From contig NZ_JAOOPZ010000001.1 of NCBI RefSeq assembly GCF_025486335.1, positions 186,001 through 250,000 on the forward strand: DNA of 64,000 nucleotides, read 5' to 3'. The notes below the pieces were generated by a model. It did not search any database. It was given only the letters and a program-made list of their open reading frames with translations, and was not told the DNA's origin. This DNA comes from Mycoplasma zalophi. GTDB taxonomy: Bacteria > Bacillota_I > Bacilli_A > Mycoplasmatales > Metamycoplasmataceae. Below, one piece after another: positions 21,607-31,920 of this stretch; the first letter of the stretch is position 1; every line of letters begins with the position of its first letter. The position numbers were made by a program, and so were the translations under genes.

Positions 21607-22100
21607 TGTCAAATTACAAAATAGAAACTTACAAAATTGAACGTGTGTGTGGTTTAACATATCATTGAAGAATTGCGCTATATAATATGTTATTTATAGT
21701 GTTACCTTCTGTTCTGCTTATTTTTCTTTTAGGGCATGATATAGAATCAATATATAACTCTTATTCTCATAATTTAACTTGATGAATGCTACTTTTAATT
21801 ACTTTTGGATTTTGATGAATATATGTTTTAAATACTTTACTTTTTATTTATGTATTTAAGTGATTTGGTTTTGAGATATTTAATGTATTAATGCCAATTT
21901 CTGTAGTGCTTTTATCCTTAACCATGTCAAGTGCATTTAGTGAAGAATTATGATTTTTAAGAATCATTTTATGTATTGTTTTATTCTTTAGTTTTTATCC
22001 AACAATTTTAGTAAATAAACACATAGCAAAAAAACAATTAGCAAAGAAAAAACAACAAGATTTAATTCAAAGACAAAAAAATAAATCATTATTAGATTAA
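21606..22100 (+). CDS. Small polytopic membrane protein, unknown function
   Basis: The protein has 164 residues. Four hydrophobic helices lie at about 22-44, 57-90, 96-114 and 120-142, followed by a basic Lys/Gln-rich cytoplasmic tail (KKQLAKKKQQDLIQRQK). The frame uses many UGA Trp codons, so it is broken under the standard code. The ATG overlaps the thrS stop (TAATG), so it is the third gene of the trpS-thrS operon. No family is recognised. The positive tail suggests a cytoplasmic C terminus. Confidence 0.75.
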
Positions 22101-22107
22101 AAAAGAG

Positions 22108-22136
22108 CGAGATATTTTAAAATATCTTGTTTTTTA
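22108..22136 (+). terminator. Terminator of trpS-thrS operon
   Basis: The perfect palindrome AGATATTTT/AAAATATCT is followed by TTGTTTTTT. Confidence 0.85.
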
Positions 22137-22153
22137 CACAAAGGAACCAAAAT

Positions 22154-23161
22154 ATGAAAATATTAGATAATAGTGCTATTTATTTTTCCAAAACAGCTAA
22201 AATAGCAAAAAAAACACTAAAAAATAACATTACAACATTACAATTTTTTCAAAGAAATGATAATGTTATTTTGTGTGGTATAAATGAGGTTTTAGATATT
22301 TTAAAAACACATACAAATACACAAAATTATAAAATAAGCTTCTTAAAAGAAGGAACAATAATTAACAATAAAGATGTTGCATTAGAATTAGAAGGTCCCT
22401 ACTGAGAATTTGGTGAATTTGAAGGAATAATAGATGGTATTTTGGCGCGCCAATCTTCAATTGCAACTAATGCTTATAGAATTAAACAAGCAGCTAGAAA
22501 TAAAATAGTTGTATCAATGGCAGATCGTGCAGATCATTATAGAAATTTAAGTGGTGATGGTTATGCTATTGAAATTGGTGGAATAACTAATCATGCAACA
22601 TATGCATCAAGTAATTTTAAAAAAGAAAATACTTGAGGTTCAATGCCGCATGCATTAATACAAATGTTTGATGGAAATATAATTGAAGCTTGTAAAGCTT
22701 ATTTAGACACTTTTGATACTGATAAGTTAGTTGCTTTGGTTGATTTTCATAATGATGTAATAACGGATTCTTTAAAAGTTTTAAAAGAATTTAAAACAAA
22801 ATTAAGTGCAGTTAGAGTAGATACCTCAATTTCTATGATTGATAAAATGTTTGTAAATAATGAAAAAGAATATGGGGTAACTCCCAACCAAATAAAACAA
22901 TTAAGACAAGCATTAGATAATAATGGTGGAAAACACGTAAAAATTATTGTATCTAGTGGTTTTAATGCTGAAAAAATTACATATTTTGAACAAGAAAATA
23001 CTCCAGTAGATATATATGGAGTTGGTGGTGCTTTAACTAAAATATGAATTAATTTTAGTGCCGATGCAACAAAAAATAATGGAAAATTATGTGCAAAAGC
23101 AGGTAGAAAATACAGAGAAAATTCTGAACTTATTGAGTATAAAGAAACAACAAATAATTAA
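22154..23161 (+). CDS. pncB: Nicotinate phosphoribosyltransferase
   Basis: The protein has 335 residues. Family segments include LEGPYWEFGEFEG, DGILARQSSIATNA, MADRADH (conserved Arg/His around the phosphoribosyl site), SMPHALIQMF, VRVDTS, IIVSSGFN and YGVGGAL. The enzyme joins nicotinate to PRPP, using ATP, to make nicotinate mononucleotide, the first step of NAD salvage. PRPP would come from Prs at 41670-42653. The start is the ATG at 22154 after AAGGAACC; an upstream TTG at 22127 falls in the terminator of the previous operon and is rejected. Probably monocistronic. Confidence 0.92.
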
Positions 23162-23263
23162 TTTGCAACTGATAACAATTTTATAAATTACTTTTGTGAT
23201 ATTATTGATTAATTACAAAATAAAGTCTATATCAATAAAACAAAACTATATTATAATATAGTT

Positions 23264-24684
23264 GTGAAGTCGAGAAAATTTAAGAAAAAAATTAAAAGGA
23301 GTAGTGTGCTCGTTTTTGGTGTACTCTTGGCAACAATACCATTACTTGCAGTATCTTGTAAGTATGAAGAGCTGAATAAAAATGAACAAACACAAACCCT
23401 AATTTGAGAAAATAAAATTAAAAACAAAGAGGTTTTACCAAATATTTTAGAAATACAAGATGCAGCTGATGTGAATTTTTATTATTCATCATGGGGTATA
23501 CAACCATTTTATAATTTAATTCGACTTGCGATGCTTTCTAAGCAAAATGTAAAATTTTATGTTGATGGTGATAGAGAATTTCAGAACTCTTTAAATGAAG
23601 GGAAATTTTTAGATTTTTTAAATAATAAAAGAAAAACTAATAAAATTACACAAAATACAATTGACATTTTAAAAGGAAGTAGTGAATATGATTATTATGA
23701 AATTGCAGATAAATATGCAAAGGAAAATAAAGATAAAAAAATAAATGTTTTTCTTAATTCAGACCACATAACAAATCACATATGAAGCAAGTATTATAAT
23801 TCACTTACTAAATTATCAAAAAATAATAACGTAAATTTAATAGCAATTGAAGACTCAGATTTATTGGGTGATTTTTTATATGATTCATTTTGAAATACAA
23901 AAGAATTTAAAGATCTATGATTTAATAAAGAAAACAATGAATGAATGATACCTGCAAACGGAAGAGTAAGTAGACAAAATCAATATCTTTTAGCAAACAC
24001 AATTGACAATTTAAAATTGTTTTTTAGTAGTGGAATTTTAAGTACAAAATTAATAAATTTAGGATTTAAAAACATTTATTCATTTTTTAATGACGAAAAT
24101 AAAACATTAAAAGATATTATTTTTTCAGAAAGAGATAACCAAAAAGATAAACCAAAAAGGTTATTTTCATATTGGCCTGAAATAATTGGTTTAGATTGAA
24201 AAAAAGAAAAATCAATTGTTGATAAAGTAAAACAAACAGAAAATAAACCAACTTTAATCGTTTTAGGAACAAGTCGTGCAAAAAACGATATTAATAATTT
24301 AGATATTATTGTGGAAAAATACTCGGAAACATACAGTATTTTTTACAAGGGCCACCCTGGTTCAAATTATATTTCTAGAAATATTGAATTAAGATTTAGA
24401 GATGATAAAAAAATTTAGTAAATGTTTTGGAATCGCAAATTCAATCTGAAGAATTAACTACAAATCACGCAATAGAAGAAAACGGTTTATATTTTGATAA
24501 ATGAATTGGATTAGATAGTATTTCTAGTGCATTATATGGAATAGATAATAATAAAAACTCTATTGAAGATTTACTTGCTGTATATGACCTTAAAAAAGGT
24601 AAATTAATTTTTCAAGCAGAAAATAAAGAAGAATTTTATGACTCTATTAAGTTATTGTTAAAAAAATTAAAGGAAAGTAAATAA
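23264..24684 (+). pseudogene. Sialyltransferase-like (GT80-type) lipoprotein, frameshifted at an A7 tract
   Basis: The start is GTG at 23264, seven bases after a TATAAT; a GTG after AGGAG at about 23306 is the alternative. A basic start plus hydrophobic core ends in LLAVSC, a lipobox. The body resembles GT80 sialyltransferases: FYVDGDREF (possible catalytic Asp), LIVLGTSRAKND, FYKGHPGSNY (catalytic His motif), and after the frameshift GLDSISSALYG, like the conserved GxxSSLY. The frame stops at 24416 just after seven A (24407-24413); adding one A restores about 90 further residues to 24684. It is either decayed or switched off by slipped-strand change. If functional it would glycosylate outside the membrane. 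Confidence 0.65.
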
Positions 24685-24685
24685 T

Positions 24686-25024
24686 ATGAAAAAGTCAATT
24701 TTAAAAATCTTTTTGAGTGTGTTTTTGTTGAGTGTGGCAATTGTTTTAATAGTTTTAGCTGCTTTTTCAGATTATAAAAGAATGTATCAAGGACCTGTTT
24801 GAATTACACAACTTTATCATTTAATAAATTGACAAGCAAGAGATATGCAAGATGTTATTTACAAAATAAAAATTGGATATATAGTTTCATCTACTTTTGC
24901 TACATTAATAACCATAACTTTTCTTACAACATTTTATTTCTTTTATGTGCGCAATTATATTCCTAAGAAATATTGTTTAATAACTAAAATACAAACAATA
25001 ATAAGTAAAAAAATAATCAAATAA
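24686..25024 (+). CDS. Small membrane protein, unknown function
   Basis: The protein has 112 residues with two hydrophobic helices (about 5-25 and 64-92) and a short loop with two UGA-coded Trp. The C-terminal tail is Lys-rich. The ATG is one base after the end of the sialyltransferase-like frame, so the two share a transcript. No family is recognised; a role at the membrane together with the upstream glycosyltransferase is a guess from position only. Confidence 0.7.
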
Positions 25025-25026
25025 AA

Positions 25027-25070
25027 AAATAACAAAACCAAAAACAAAAAAAGCTTTGTTATTTTTTATT
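25027..25070. terminator. Bidirectional terminator between converging operons
   Basis: AATAACAAA (25029-25037) pairs with TTTGTTATT (25055-25063), with T runs on both strands. It serves the rightward small membrane gene and the leftward rsmA. Confidence 0.75.
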
Positions 25071-25077
25071 GCTTAAA

Positions 25078-25848
25078 TTATATTTCATTAAATTCTTTAA
25101 AAAGCGTTTTGAAGGTTTCTAAATTAAGTTCCTGTGCTCTTGTATTTTCATTTAAATTTAATAAGTTAAATTTCGACAAAATTGTTTCTTTTGAGTATTT
25201 TATCAGTAAATTGTTGAGCAATTTCTTTCTTTTAAAAGAAAAACAAAGTTTTATAAATTCTAGAAATTCAGTTGTATTGAATTCAATATCAGTTTTAAAT
25301 TCAAAAGAAACAACGCTTGACCACACCTTTGGAGCAGGATTAAAAGCATTAGGGCTTACATCGAATAATTTTTTTACGTTGCAAAAATAATTACTTGAAA
25401 CAGTTAATTTTGAGTAATTTTTTGTTGATGGTTCAGCAATTATTCTTTGAGCTACTTCTTTTTGCATTAAAATTATTGCTTTGGAAAATTTGTGATAATT
25501 ATCAAATATTTTAAATAAAATATCACTTGTTATATAGTAAGGAATATTTGCAACAATAACTGAGTCTTTTTCAATGGATGATAAATTTTCTTTTAAAAAA
25601 TCAGCATGAATTAACTCAAAATTATCATCTTTTATATCGTTTTGCAAAATTTCTATCATATCTTTATCTATTTCGTATGCAATTACTTTTTTGGCTTTTT
25701 TTACAAGTAATTTAGTTAAAGCACCTTGACCTGGACCAATTTCAATTACGGTTTTATTTTCAATATCGGTTGCATTTGCAATTTTAAAAAGAATATTTTT
25801 ATCTTCTAAAAAATTTTGTCCTAAAGATTTTTTTGCTTTTATTTGCAT
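25078..25848 (-). CDS. rsmA: 16S rRNA (adenine1518/1519-N6) dimethyltransferase
   Basis: The protein has 256 residues, the usual length. It begins KAKKSLGQNFL, the KsgA signature. EIGPGQGALT binds SAM, and NIPYYITS is the catalytic NxPY loop. The enzyme dimethylates two adjacent adenosines near the 3' end of 16S rRNA, a late step of small-subunit assembly. Its start overlaps the end of tatD by ten bases, so it is translated from the same leftward mRNA. The C-terminal domain is complete (SFKRKKLLNNLL). Confidence 0.96.
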   Translation of the reverse strand: MQIKAKKSLGQNFLEDKNILFKIANATDIENKTVIEIGPGQGALTKLLVKKAKKVIAYEIDKDMIEILQNDIKDDNFELIHADFLKENLSSIEKDSVIVANIPYYITSDILFKIFDNYHKFSKAIILMQKEVAQRIIAEPSTKNYSKLTVSSNYFCNVKKLFDVSPNAFNPAPKVWSSVVSFEFKTDIEFNTTEFLEFIKLCFSFKRKKLLNNLLIKYSKETILSKFNLLNLNENTRAQELNLETFKTLFKEFNEI

Positions 25849-26609
25849 TTTATTTTAAATACTTTCTCTACATTATTTTCAGCTTGTTTTATTAAGGTAT
25901 TTTCTGAAATCATTTTTAGTGCTGCTATAAATTTATAAGTATATTTTACATAAGGACTTTTATTTTCTTTTCCACGCATAGGAGTTGGTGCTAAATAAGG
26001 TGTGTCAGTTTCAACAAAAATGCGATCAAGAGGTATATTTTTAACTGCTTCTTGTGTATCTTTTGCATTTTTAAAAGTAACTACTCCTGAAATAGAAAAA
26101 TAAACATTAGGATTTTTTAATAAAACTTCTACATCATCTTTGTTACCAGAAAATGAGTGAAAAATAAAAATCATATCTTTATATTCTTCTCTAAAAACAA
26201 ATTTAATAGCATCTTCCATTGCATCTCTTATGTGTAACATAACGGGTATATTATGTTTTTTTGCAACCTCAACTTGACTAATTAGTGAAATTAATTGTTC
26301 TTCTTTTGATGGTGTATTATCATAATGATAATCTAACCCTATTTCACCGATTGCAATTACATCTTTTGTAATTATTTTTTCAAGATCTAATCCGTCTTGC
26401 ATACCATTTGATTCATTTGGATGAATACCAATAATAGGATATACAAAATCTAATTTTGAACTTAAATTGATGGTTTCTAAGGAGTTATTAAGATTAGTTC
26501 CTACCATAAAAAGTAGTTGCATTTCTTCTTGGTGTCAATCATTACAAATTTGTACAGGATCTTCAAAATATTCTTTAAATGGATGTGTGTGTATGTCAAT
26601 ATATTTCAT
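25839..26609 (-). CDS. tatD: TatD family metal-dependent hydrolase/DNase
   Basis: The protein has 256 residues. The true start is the ATG at 26609 (MKYIDIHTHPF), which supplies the HxH metal ligands; an in-frame UGA at residue 26 hides it under the standard code. Other metal/catalytic motifs are IGEIGLDYHY, HIRDA, FHSFSG and ETDTPYLAP. TatD proteins are TIM-barrel enzymes that trim DNA or RNA 3' ends. It is the first gene of a two-gene leftward operon with rsmA, a pairing common in Firmicutes and mollicutes. The start has a weak upstream AGGAAT. Confidence 0.94.
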
Positions 26610-26668
26610 ATTATTCCTTTTTTTATATAAACAATTATAATTTAAAGTATATATTAATGAGGAGAATT

Positions 26669-28033
26669 ATGGACAACATTATTAAATATAAACAAACTAA
26701 AGAAGAATTTGACAAAATGATTCAACAAATTGCTGATTTATGTAAAATTCCTTCTGTTTCAGTTACAAATTTAGAAAATGAATTTCCTTTTGGAAAAGAA
26801 GTAGATAATGCTTTAAATTATGTTTTAAATTTATCAAAAGAATTTGGATTTAAAACTTTTAAAGATGCAAAAAATCGTTATGGGTTTGTGGAAATTGGTT
26901 CAGGTAAAAAACTTATTGGTATTTTATGTCATTTAGACGTTGTACCTAGCGGTGATGATTCACAGTGAGAAAGTGCTGCTTTTGAACCATTAATTAAAGA
27001 AGATGAAATTTTTGGAAGAGGTACTTTAGACGATAAAGGTCCATCAATTATAACTTTACATGCAATGAAATATATTCTTGATAATAATTTAATTGACGAT
27101 AATTACACAATTAGAGCTATTTTTGGTTTAAGTGAAGAAACAACCATGGAGTCTATGAAATTTTATTTAAAAGATTTTGGTTATCCAGATTTAGGATACA
27201 CACCAGATGGAGAATGACCGCTTGTTTTTGCTGAAAAGTTAATTTTTGATTATAACTTAAAATTTGACCAATACCAAGATCTGAAATTATATGCAGGTGA
27301 AGTTTATAATCAAATACCTGATGCACTTGTTGTTGAAACAAAAGAAGCAAATGATTTATCTAAATTATTTAAAAAAGAAGATATCGAAATTTTAGATACA
27401 AACAAATTTTTAGTAAAAGGTATTGCAGGTCATGGATCAACACCAGCAGCAGGTGATAATGCTATTTTAAAATTTATAAAAACTGTTGTTGAACATGATA
27501 AAAAATATCTTGAAAATGATTTTTTCAAATATATGTATTTAAACTTTAAAAACAGTGATTTTTCAATGCCTGATTTATTTTTTAACTATGAAGATGAAAG
27601 TGGAGTTTTAACTTCAAATCCCGCAATTTTAAGAACTGAAAATAATGAATATGTTATTGGTTTTGATATGCGTGTACCTGCTAAAAAAACACCAGAACTA
27701 GTAACAAAAGATTTACTACATTATTTAGATGTGAATGAATACAAATATACATTTGAAATGGTAGGATCTAAAAATGCTAAATATATAGCACCCGATTCTG
27801 AACTTGTACAAACATTAATGAATGTATATAGACAAATTACTGGAAATTATGAAGAAAGACCAATAGCAATTGGTGGTGGAACTTACGCAAGAACTTTTGA
27901 AAATTGTGTTGCTTTTGGTGCAACCACCAAAATGGAACTTATGCATGCTCCAAATGAAAGATTCACATTTAAAGAAATAAAAATGGACTTAGAAATCTAT
28001 ATAAACGCTTTAAAAGAATTACAAAAATTATAA
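26669..28033 (+). CDS. pepV: Dipeptidase PepV (M20 family, Sapep)
   Basis: The protein has 454 residues. Metal-site motifs occur in order: ILCHLDVVPSG (His, about residue 91), RGTLDDKGPS (bridging Asp), GLSEETT (catalytic Glu pair) and ELMHAPNE near the end (His). GIAGHGSTPAAGDNAI marks the lid domain. The cytoplasmic zinc enzyme cleaves dipeptides. The ATG follows a good GAGGAG site. The upstream 60 bases separate it from divergent tatD. A terminator follows, so the gene is monocistronic. Confidence 0.93.
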
Positions 28034-28049
28034 AACAAATTTATTTATT

Positions 28050-28073
28050 AAAAGCCGTTTTAGGCTTTTTTAA
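28050..28073 (+). terminator. Terminator after pepV
   Basis: AAAAGCC/GGCTTTTTT with a six-base loop. From here to 28250 is gene-free AT-rich sequence. Confidence 0.9.
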
Positions 28074-28253
28074 TATTATTTGACAACAATTTATATTGAT
28101 TTTTGAACTAATTTGTGTGAATCAAAACTCAATAAAGACTAATGCGCTATTCAAGGTTTGAAAAACAAATAACAACACTTTCTTTTTGTATTAATATACA
28201 AATTTTTTTGTCAAAACCAGTTAATTTTTTTGTGTTTTTTTAAGTAAATGTTG

Positions 28254-28286
28254 TTTTTTTTTTTTTTTTTGATTTGTCATTATAAT
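28254..28286 (+). promoter_or_regulatory. Promoter with T17 homopolymer between -35 and -10 positions
   Basis: Seventeen consecutive T (28254-28270) are followed ten bases later by TATAAT (28281-28286). The SPFH gene starts 31 bases further with a GAAAGGA ribosome site. A -35 box at normal spacing would fall inside the T run, so tract length would set promoter spacing. Homopolymer tracts next to the -10 box drive on/off switching of mycoplasma vlp genes, which is the precedent for reading this as a switch. Confidence 0.6.
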
Positions 28287-28317
28287 TTCGTTTGATTAAA
28301 CAAATTGAAAGGAAAAA

Positions 28318-29406
28318 ATGGCTGAAAAATATAACTATATAAAATATGATGGTGATTCATACTTAGATGAAAATAAAGAAATTTTAGAGTGATTAATTCA
28401 CAAACATAATGCATCTGAAATCACCGATAGATCAAAGATAACTGTTTCACCGGGTCAAGTTGCAATTTTAGTACACAATGGAAAGATTGAAAAAATTCTA
28501 AGCAATGGTACTACTGAAATAAAAAGTGAACTTCTTCCTGGAATTGTGCAAATTCAAAAGAAAGGTTTTAAAGGAGCTAATACTTTTCCAATAGAAATAT
28601 ATTTTATTAATACAAGGTTAAAATTAGATTTTTTATGAGGAACAAGTTCTCCAATTGAGCTTAGAGATCCAATTTATGGAATTATTTTACACTTAATGGC
28701 TCGTGGTCAAATGGCGTTTGAAATAAAAGACTATCAATATCTTTTCGATACATTAATTGGAACTTTTAGTAATAATTCAACAATTTATTTTTCGTATGTT
28801 TCTAACTTTTTTAAAGGTGTAGTAAATCAAAAAATTAGAGGAATAATAGGAACTACAATTTTTGACAAAAAAATTCCATACGATAGATTAAATTTATATA
28901 TTAACGAGATTCAAGATAAATTAAAAGAAACCATTTTAGATGCGGTTAAAAAATTTGGGATGAATATTGTTGATTTAAATATCGAAACCATTGAAGCTTG
29001 AGATGAAGATGTAAATATGGTAAATGATATCCTAAAACAACGTGCACATTTAGATATTATGGGTGAAAATAATTATCGTTTACAAAGAGGATATGATATT
29101 TTAGAAAAAGGTGCTTCAAATGAAGGGGGAGCAGTAGGAACGTTTATGGGAGTTGGAATGGCTCAAAATTTTAATGCTAACATAAATAATCAAAACAGAG
29201 GAATTATCCCATCTACAAACAACTCTTCTGAACAAAATACTGATTTTGTTTCATGTATACATTGTTCGGCAAAAATTAAAAAATCAATTAAGTTTTGCTC
29301 AGAGTGTGGTCAAAAACAACAATTAACATGTACACAATGTAAAGCAAATATACCAGTAAATACTAAATTCTGTCCTGAGTGTGGAAAGGATCAGATAAAT
29401 GAGTAA
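28318..29406 (+). CDS. SPFH-domain protein with C-terminal zinc ribbons (YdjI/virion-core-like)
   Basis: The protein has 362 residues. Residues 30-270 resemble the SPFH/band-7 region of the YdjI ('virion core protein') family: VSPGQVAILVHNGKI, then LRDPIYGI, then a coiled helix through AVKKFGMNIVDLNIETIEAWD. The C terminus has two CxxC pairs each in SCIHCSAKIKKSIKFCSECG and TCTQCKANIPVNTKFCPECG, i.e. two zinc ribbons. Bacillus YdjI works with phage-shock-like membrane stress proteins, so a membrane-associated scaffold is likely. First of three genes behind the T17 promoter; its end overlaps the next gene by eight bases. Confidence 0.82.
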
Positions 29407-29929
29407 TAGTAAAGCAATTAAAGAAAGTAAAATAAGAATTATTCCATTTTTAATTTCTTATGCAATTATTTTAATATGTTTAATTTTAATTCCCTTTTTG
29501 ATCAATGGCGTGAATTTTTTAGTACCATGAAATAATTCGGGGTGATCTTCAGGGAAATTTTCAACTTACATAGTGATTAAAATTGTTGCAATCATTACAA
29601 TGATATTAATTGGAATTTATGTTGCAATAAGAAAGTTATATCAATGATATTTTATTGTTTTTATGGCACTTGCAGCAACATTACAATTTACTCCATTAAT
29701 TGCTAGATTAAGTCTAAATTCAACTTGAAATCCTATTTTATTAACAATTTTTATTTTTCTATTTGAGTTAGTGATTTTAATTTCTGTTGTTGGTACATTC
29801 ATTTACTCAAATGAAAGAATAATTAAATGAGCACCTTCTTTTAATCCAAGCGAAATACAAGTAAGACAAAGTACTAGAAATGAAGATGGGACATCATCTC
29901 AAACATATAATAATAACTATAAAGGATAA
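29399..29929 (+). CDS. Four-helix membrane protein of the SPFH operon
   Basis: The protein has 176 residues. Hydrophobic helices lie at about 12-33, 59-79, 83-104 and 112-135, followed by a hydrophilic tail of about 40 residues ending in Asn/Tyr-rich TYNNNYKG. No enzyme motif or known family is seen. The ATG lies inside the end of the SPFH gene (eight-base overlap), and the next gene starts four bases after the stop, so the three products are very probably made together. Possible membrane anchor for the SPFH protein. Confidence 0.75.
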
Positions 29930-29933
29930 TTAA

Positions 29934-30404
29934 ATGAATAAAAATATATGTCAAAACTGTGGAGCATCTTTCTCACCAGATAAAATCAGATGTAAATATT
30001 GTTTAACCCATAACCCAAATTATGCAATGAGCAAGCAAGAATTAAAAGATTTAAAATCTGAAGAACAGATACAAAATAAATTCATTGATAAATTGTTACA
30101 AACAAATGAGAATCAAATGGGTGGAGTAAATATAAATATCAATAATGGCACACAATATAATGAAAGTCTTCAACAACGTGCCGCAACCTTAAAATCACAA
30201 TTACAAAAGGAAATAAACATAGGTATATGGATTTTATGATTATTTCTATTTATGCCGGGTGCTCTTGTGTATGCATTTACAAGAAAAACACCAGGCCCTA
30301 AAGTTGCAATAAAAATTATATCTGTAATAATTTTTATTGTTTGATTAATATTAGTGGTATTGTGATTTGCCACAACAAGAAGCCATGCCTCAAGCTACTA
30401 TTAA
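29934..30404 (+). CDS. Zinc-ribbon membrane protein of the SPFH operon
   Basis: The protein has 156 residues. The N terminus has CQNCGASFSPDKIRCKYC, a four-Cys zinc ribbon like those at the end of the SPFH protein. A hydrophilic middle (Asn/Gln-rich, with a helix around QQRAATLKSQLQKEI) precedes two C-terminal membrane helices (about 97-114 and 122-144). It ends SHASSYY. Shared zinc ribbons suggest that this protein and the SPFH protein bind a common partner or each other. A strong terminator follows. Confidence 0.75.
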
Positions 30405-30405
30405 A

Positions 30406-30446
30406 AAAATGACAAACACAGTGTCTTATGTGTTTGTCATTTTTTA
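30406..30446 (+). terminator. Terminator of the SPFH operon
   Basis: A long stem AAATGACAAACACA/TGTGTTTGTCATTT with an eight-base loop, then T6. Confidence 0.92.
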
Positions 30447-30503
30447 TAAATTAGTTTGTGTGAATTTTAAATTAATAATTTTACTTTTTATGTAACTAAA
30501 GCA

Positions 30504-30950
30504 TTAACTTTGGTGTTTTTTTCATATATCAAACGGTTGAATATCATTTAAAAAATTCTGACAAGTTTCTAAATGTTTTTTATCTTCTTTATAACTTAAA
30601 ATTTCATAAGCTTCTGATAGGGTTACTCATTTAGCTTCAGTAATTTCTTCTTCTTGTTTTGTTATTTTTTTACTTGTGGGGATACCTATGAAATAAATTA
30701 CTTCTTTTGGTATATTGTCATATATCACATACTTACTTTTTAGTCTAATTTCATTTGTTGCAAATGGTATTGCTTTAATACCTGTTTCTTCTAAAACTTC
30801 ACGTATTGCTGTTTCTTCTTCTGTTTCATTTTTTTCAACATGACCCTTTGGAAATCCTCAATGGGTTCTTTGATTAACAATTAAAACTTCAGTTTCTTTA
30901 TTTTTGTTTAAATCAAATAAAATCAAACCACAAGACTTTTCTTTTTTCAT
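30504..30950 (-). CDS. NUDIX hydrolase
   Basis: The protein has 148 residues. The full NUDIX box GHVEKNETEEETAIREVLEETGI fits Gx5Ex7REUxEExGU (residues about 35-57), preceded by THWGFPKG. The family cleaves nucleoside diphosphates linked to another moiety, such as oxidised dNTPs or diadenosine polyphosphates. The GFPKG start resembles Ap4A-hydrolase-like members, but substrate cannot be fixed from sequence. The ATG follows GGAGG. It stands just downstream of the leftward tRNA gene, so both may share a transcript. Confidence 0.9.
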
Positions 30951-30973
30951 AATACCTCCAAGCCAATAAAAAA

Positions 30974-31050
30974 TGGCGATCACGAAGGGAATTGAACCCA
31001 TGACCACAAACTTAGGAGGTTTGTGCTCTATCCTACTGAGCTACGTGACC
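30974..31050 (-). tRNA. tRNA-Arg (anticodon CCT)
   Basis: On the minus strand a full cloverleaf is seen: acceptor GGTCACG/CGTGATC, D arm GCTC...GAGC, anticodon stem CAAAC/GTTTG with loop CTCCTAA (anticodon CCT), T loop TTCAATT, and an encoded CCA end. It reads AGG, a rare arginine codon in this AT-rich genome. Confidence 0.93.
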
Positions 31051-31182
31051 ACTATTATTATTTTATTATAAATTATATTTTAATAAAACTTATATAAAAA
31101 CACAAAATTAATTTATTAAAATCAGTATTAAAATAAAATTAAAATAAACACCTAAGTTGCTTTTTTGCTATAATCATTGAAT

Positions 31183-31905
31183 ATGGATACATTTTTAAAA
31201 ATTGGCGAAGTGTTCGGATGATTCGGAGCATTTGCAACTGTATTTCTAGGATTACCACAATTAATAAAATTAATAAGAGAAAAAAGCGTAGGAAAGGTTA
31301 AATTTGTAAGTTTTTGAGTATTTTATTGAGGATTATTCGCTTGGGTTTTATTCGGAACATTTTTACCAGGTGGATTAGTTCAAGTTGCTATCTCAAACTT
31401 ATTATGTATTTATATATATTCAGCTGTTATTTTTTATTTATATTACTATGATGAAAATATTGGTAAATTAAAAAATAACAAAAAAATTATCTTGCTGAAT
31501 GTAAGTATAATTATCGGAGTTTTTTGTATTTTGTCAACAGCGATGACAATATATGGAATTATCCCTAATACACAAAAGATTCACAATTCAGTTGTACAAA
31601 TGATTTTAGGAATAACAATTCCTTCATTTACCTGTTTAGCATTCATGCCACAAGTATTTTACAGTTTTAAAACAAAAAACTTTGCAGGAATAAGTGCATA
31701 TATGGTGCTGATGTTTATTATGAACAATGTTTTTTGAATAATATACTGAGTATCAAGACTAGTAGAACAACACACATATGCATTTGCGATATCACTTGGA
31801 TGACAAATATTTAGCTTAATAATATTTAGTGTTCAAATGATATATACAATTGAGTATTATGTTAAACTTAGAAAAACAAAAATTAAAATAAAAAGCCACT
31901 CATAA
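31183..31905 (+). CDS. PQ-loop repeat membrane protein
   Basis: The protein has 240 residues and about seven hydrophobic helices. Two PQ motifs are present: VFLGLPQLIKLIREKSVG near the start and CLAFMPQVFYSFKTKNFAG in the second half, each followed by a basic loop with SVG/AGIS, the pattern of PQ-loop/SemiSWEET-related transporters. Family members move amino acids or sugars; the substrate here is unknown. TATAAT (31169-31174) lies eight bases before the ATG with no Shine-Dalgarno, so the mRNA is probably leaderless. Nine or more Trp are encoded by UGA. Confidence 0.82.
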
Positions 31906-31920
31906 ATAGTGGCTTTTTTG
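31890..31920. terminator. Bidirectional terminator between PQ-loop gene and pepO
   Basis: GCCACT/AGTGGC with a loop that contains the PQ-loop stop codon, and T/A runs on both sides so that it works for both converging genes. Confidence 0.85.

Noticed and set aside
22127-22153. Upstream start for pncB
   Set aside because: It lies in the terminator of the previous operon, and the ATG at 22154 gives the normal family N terminus.
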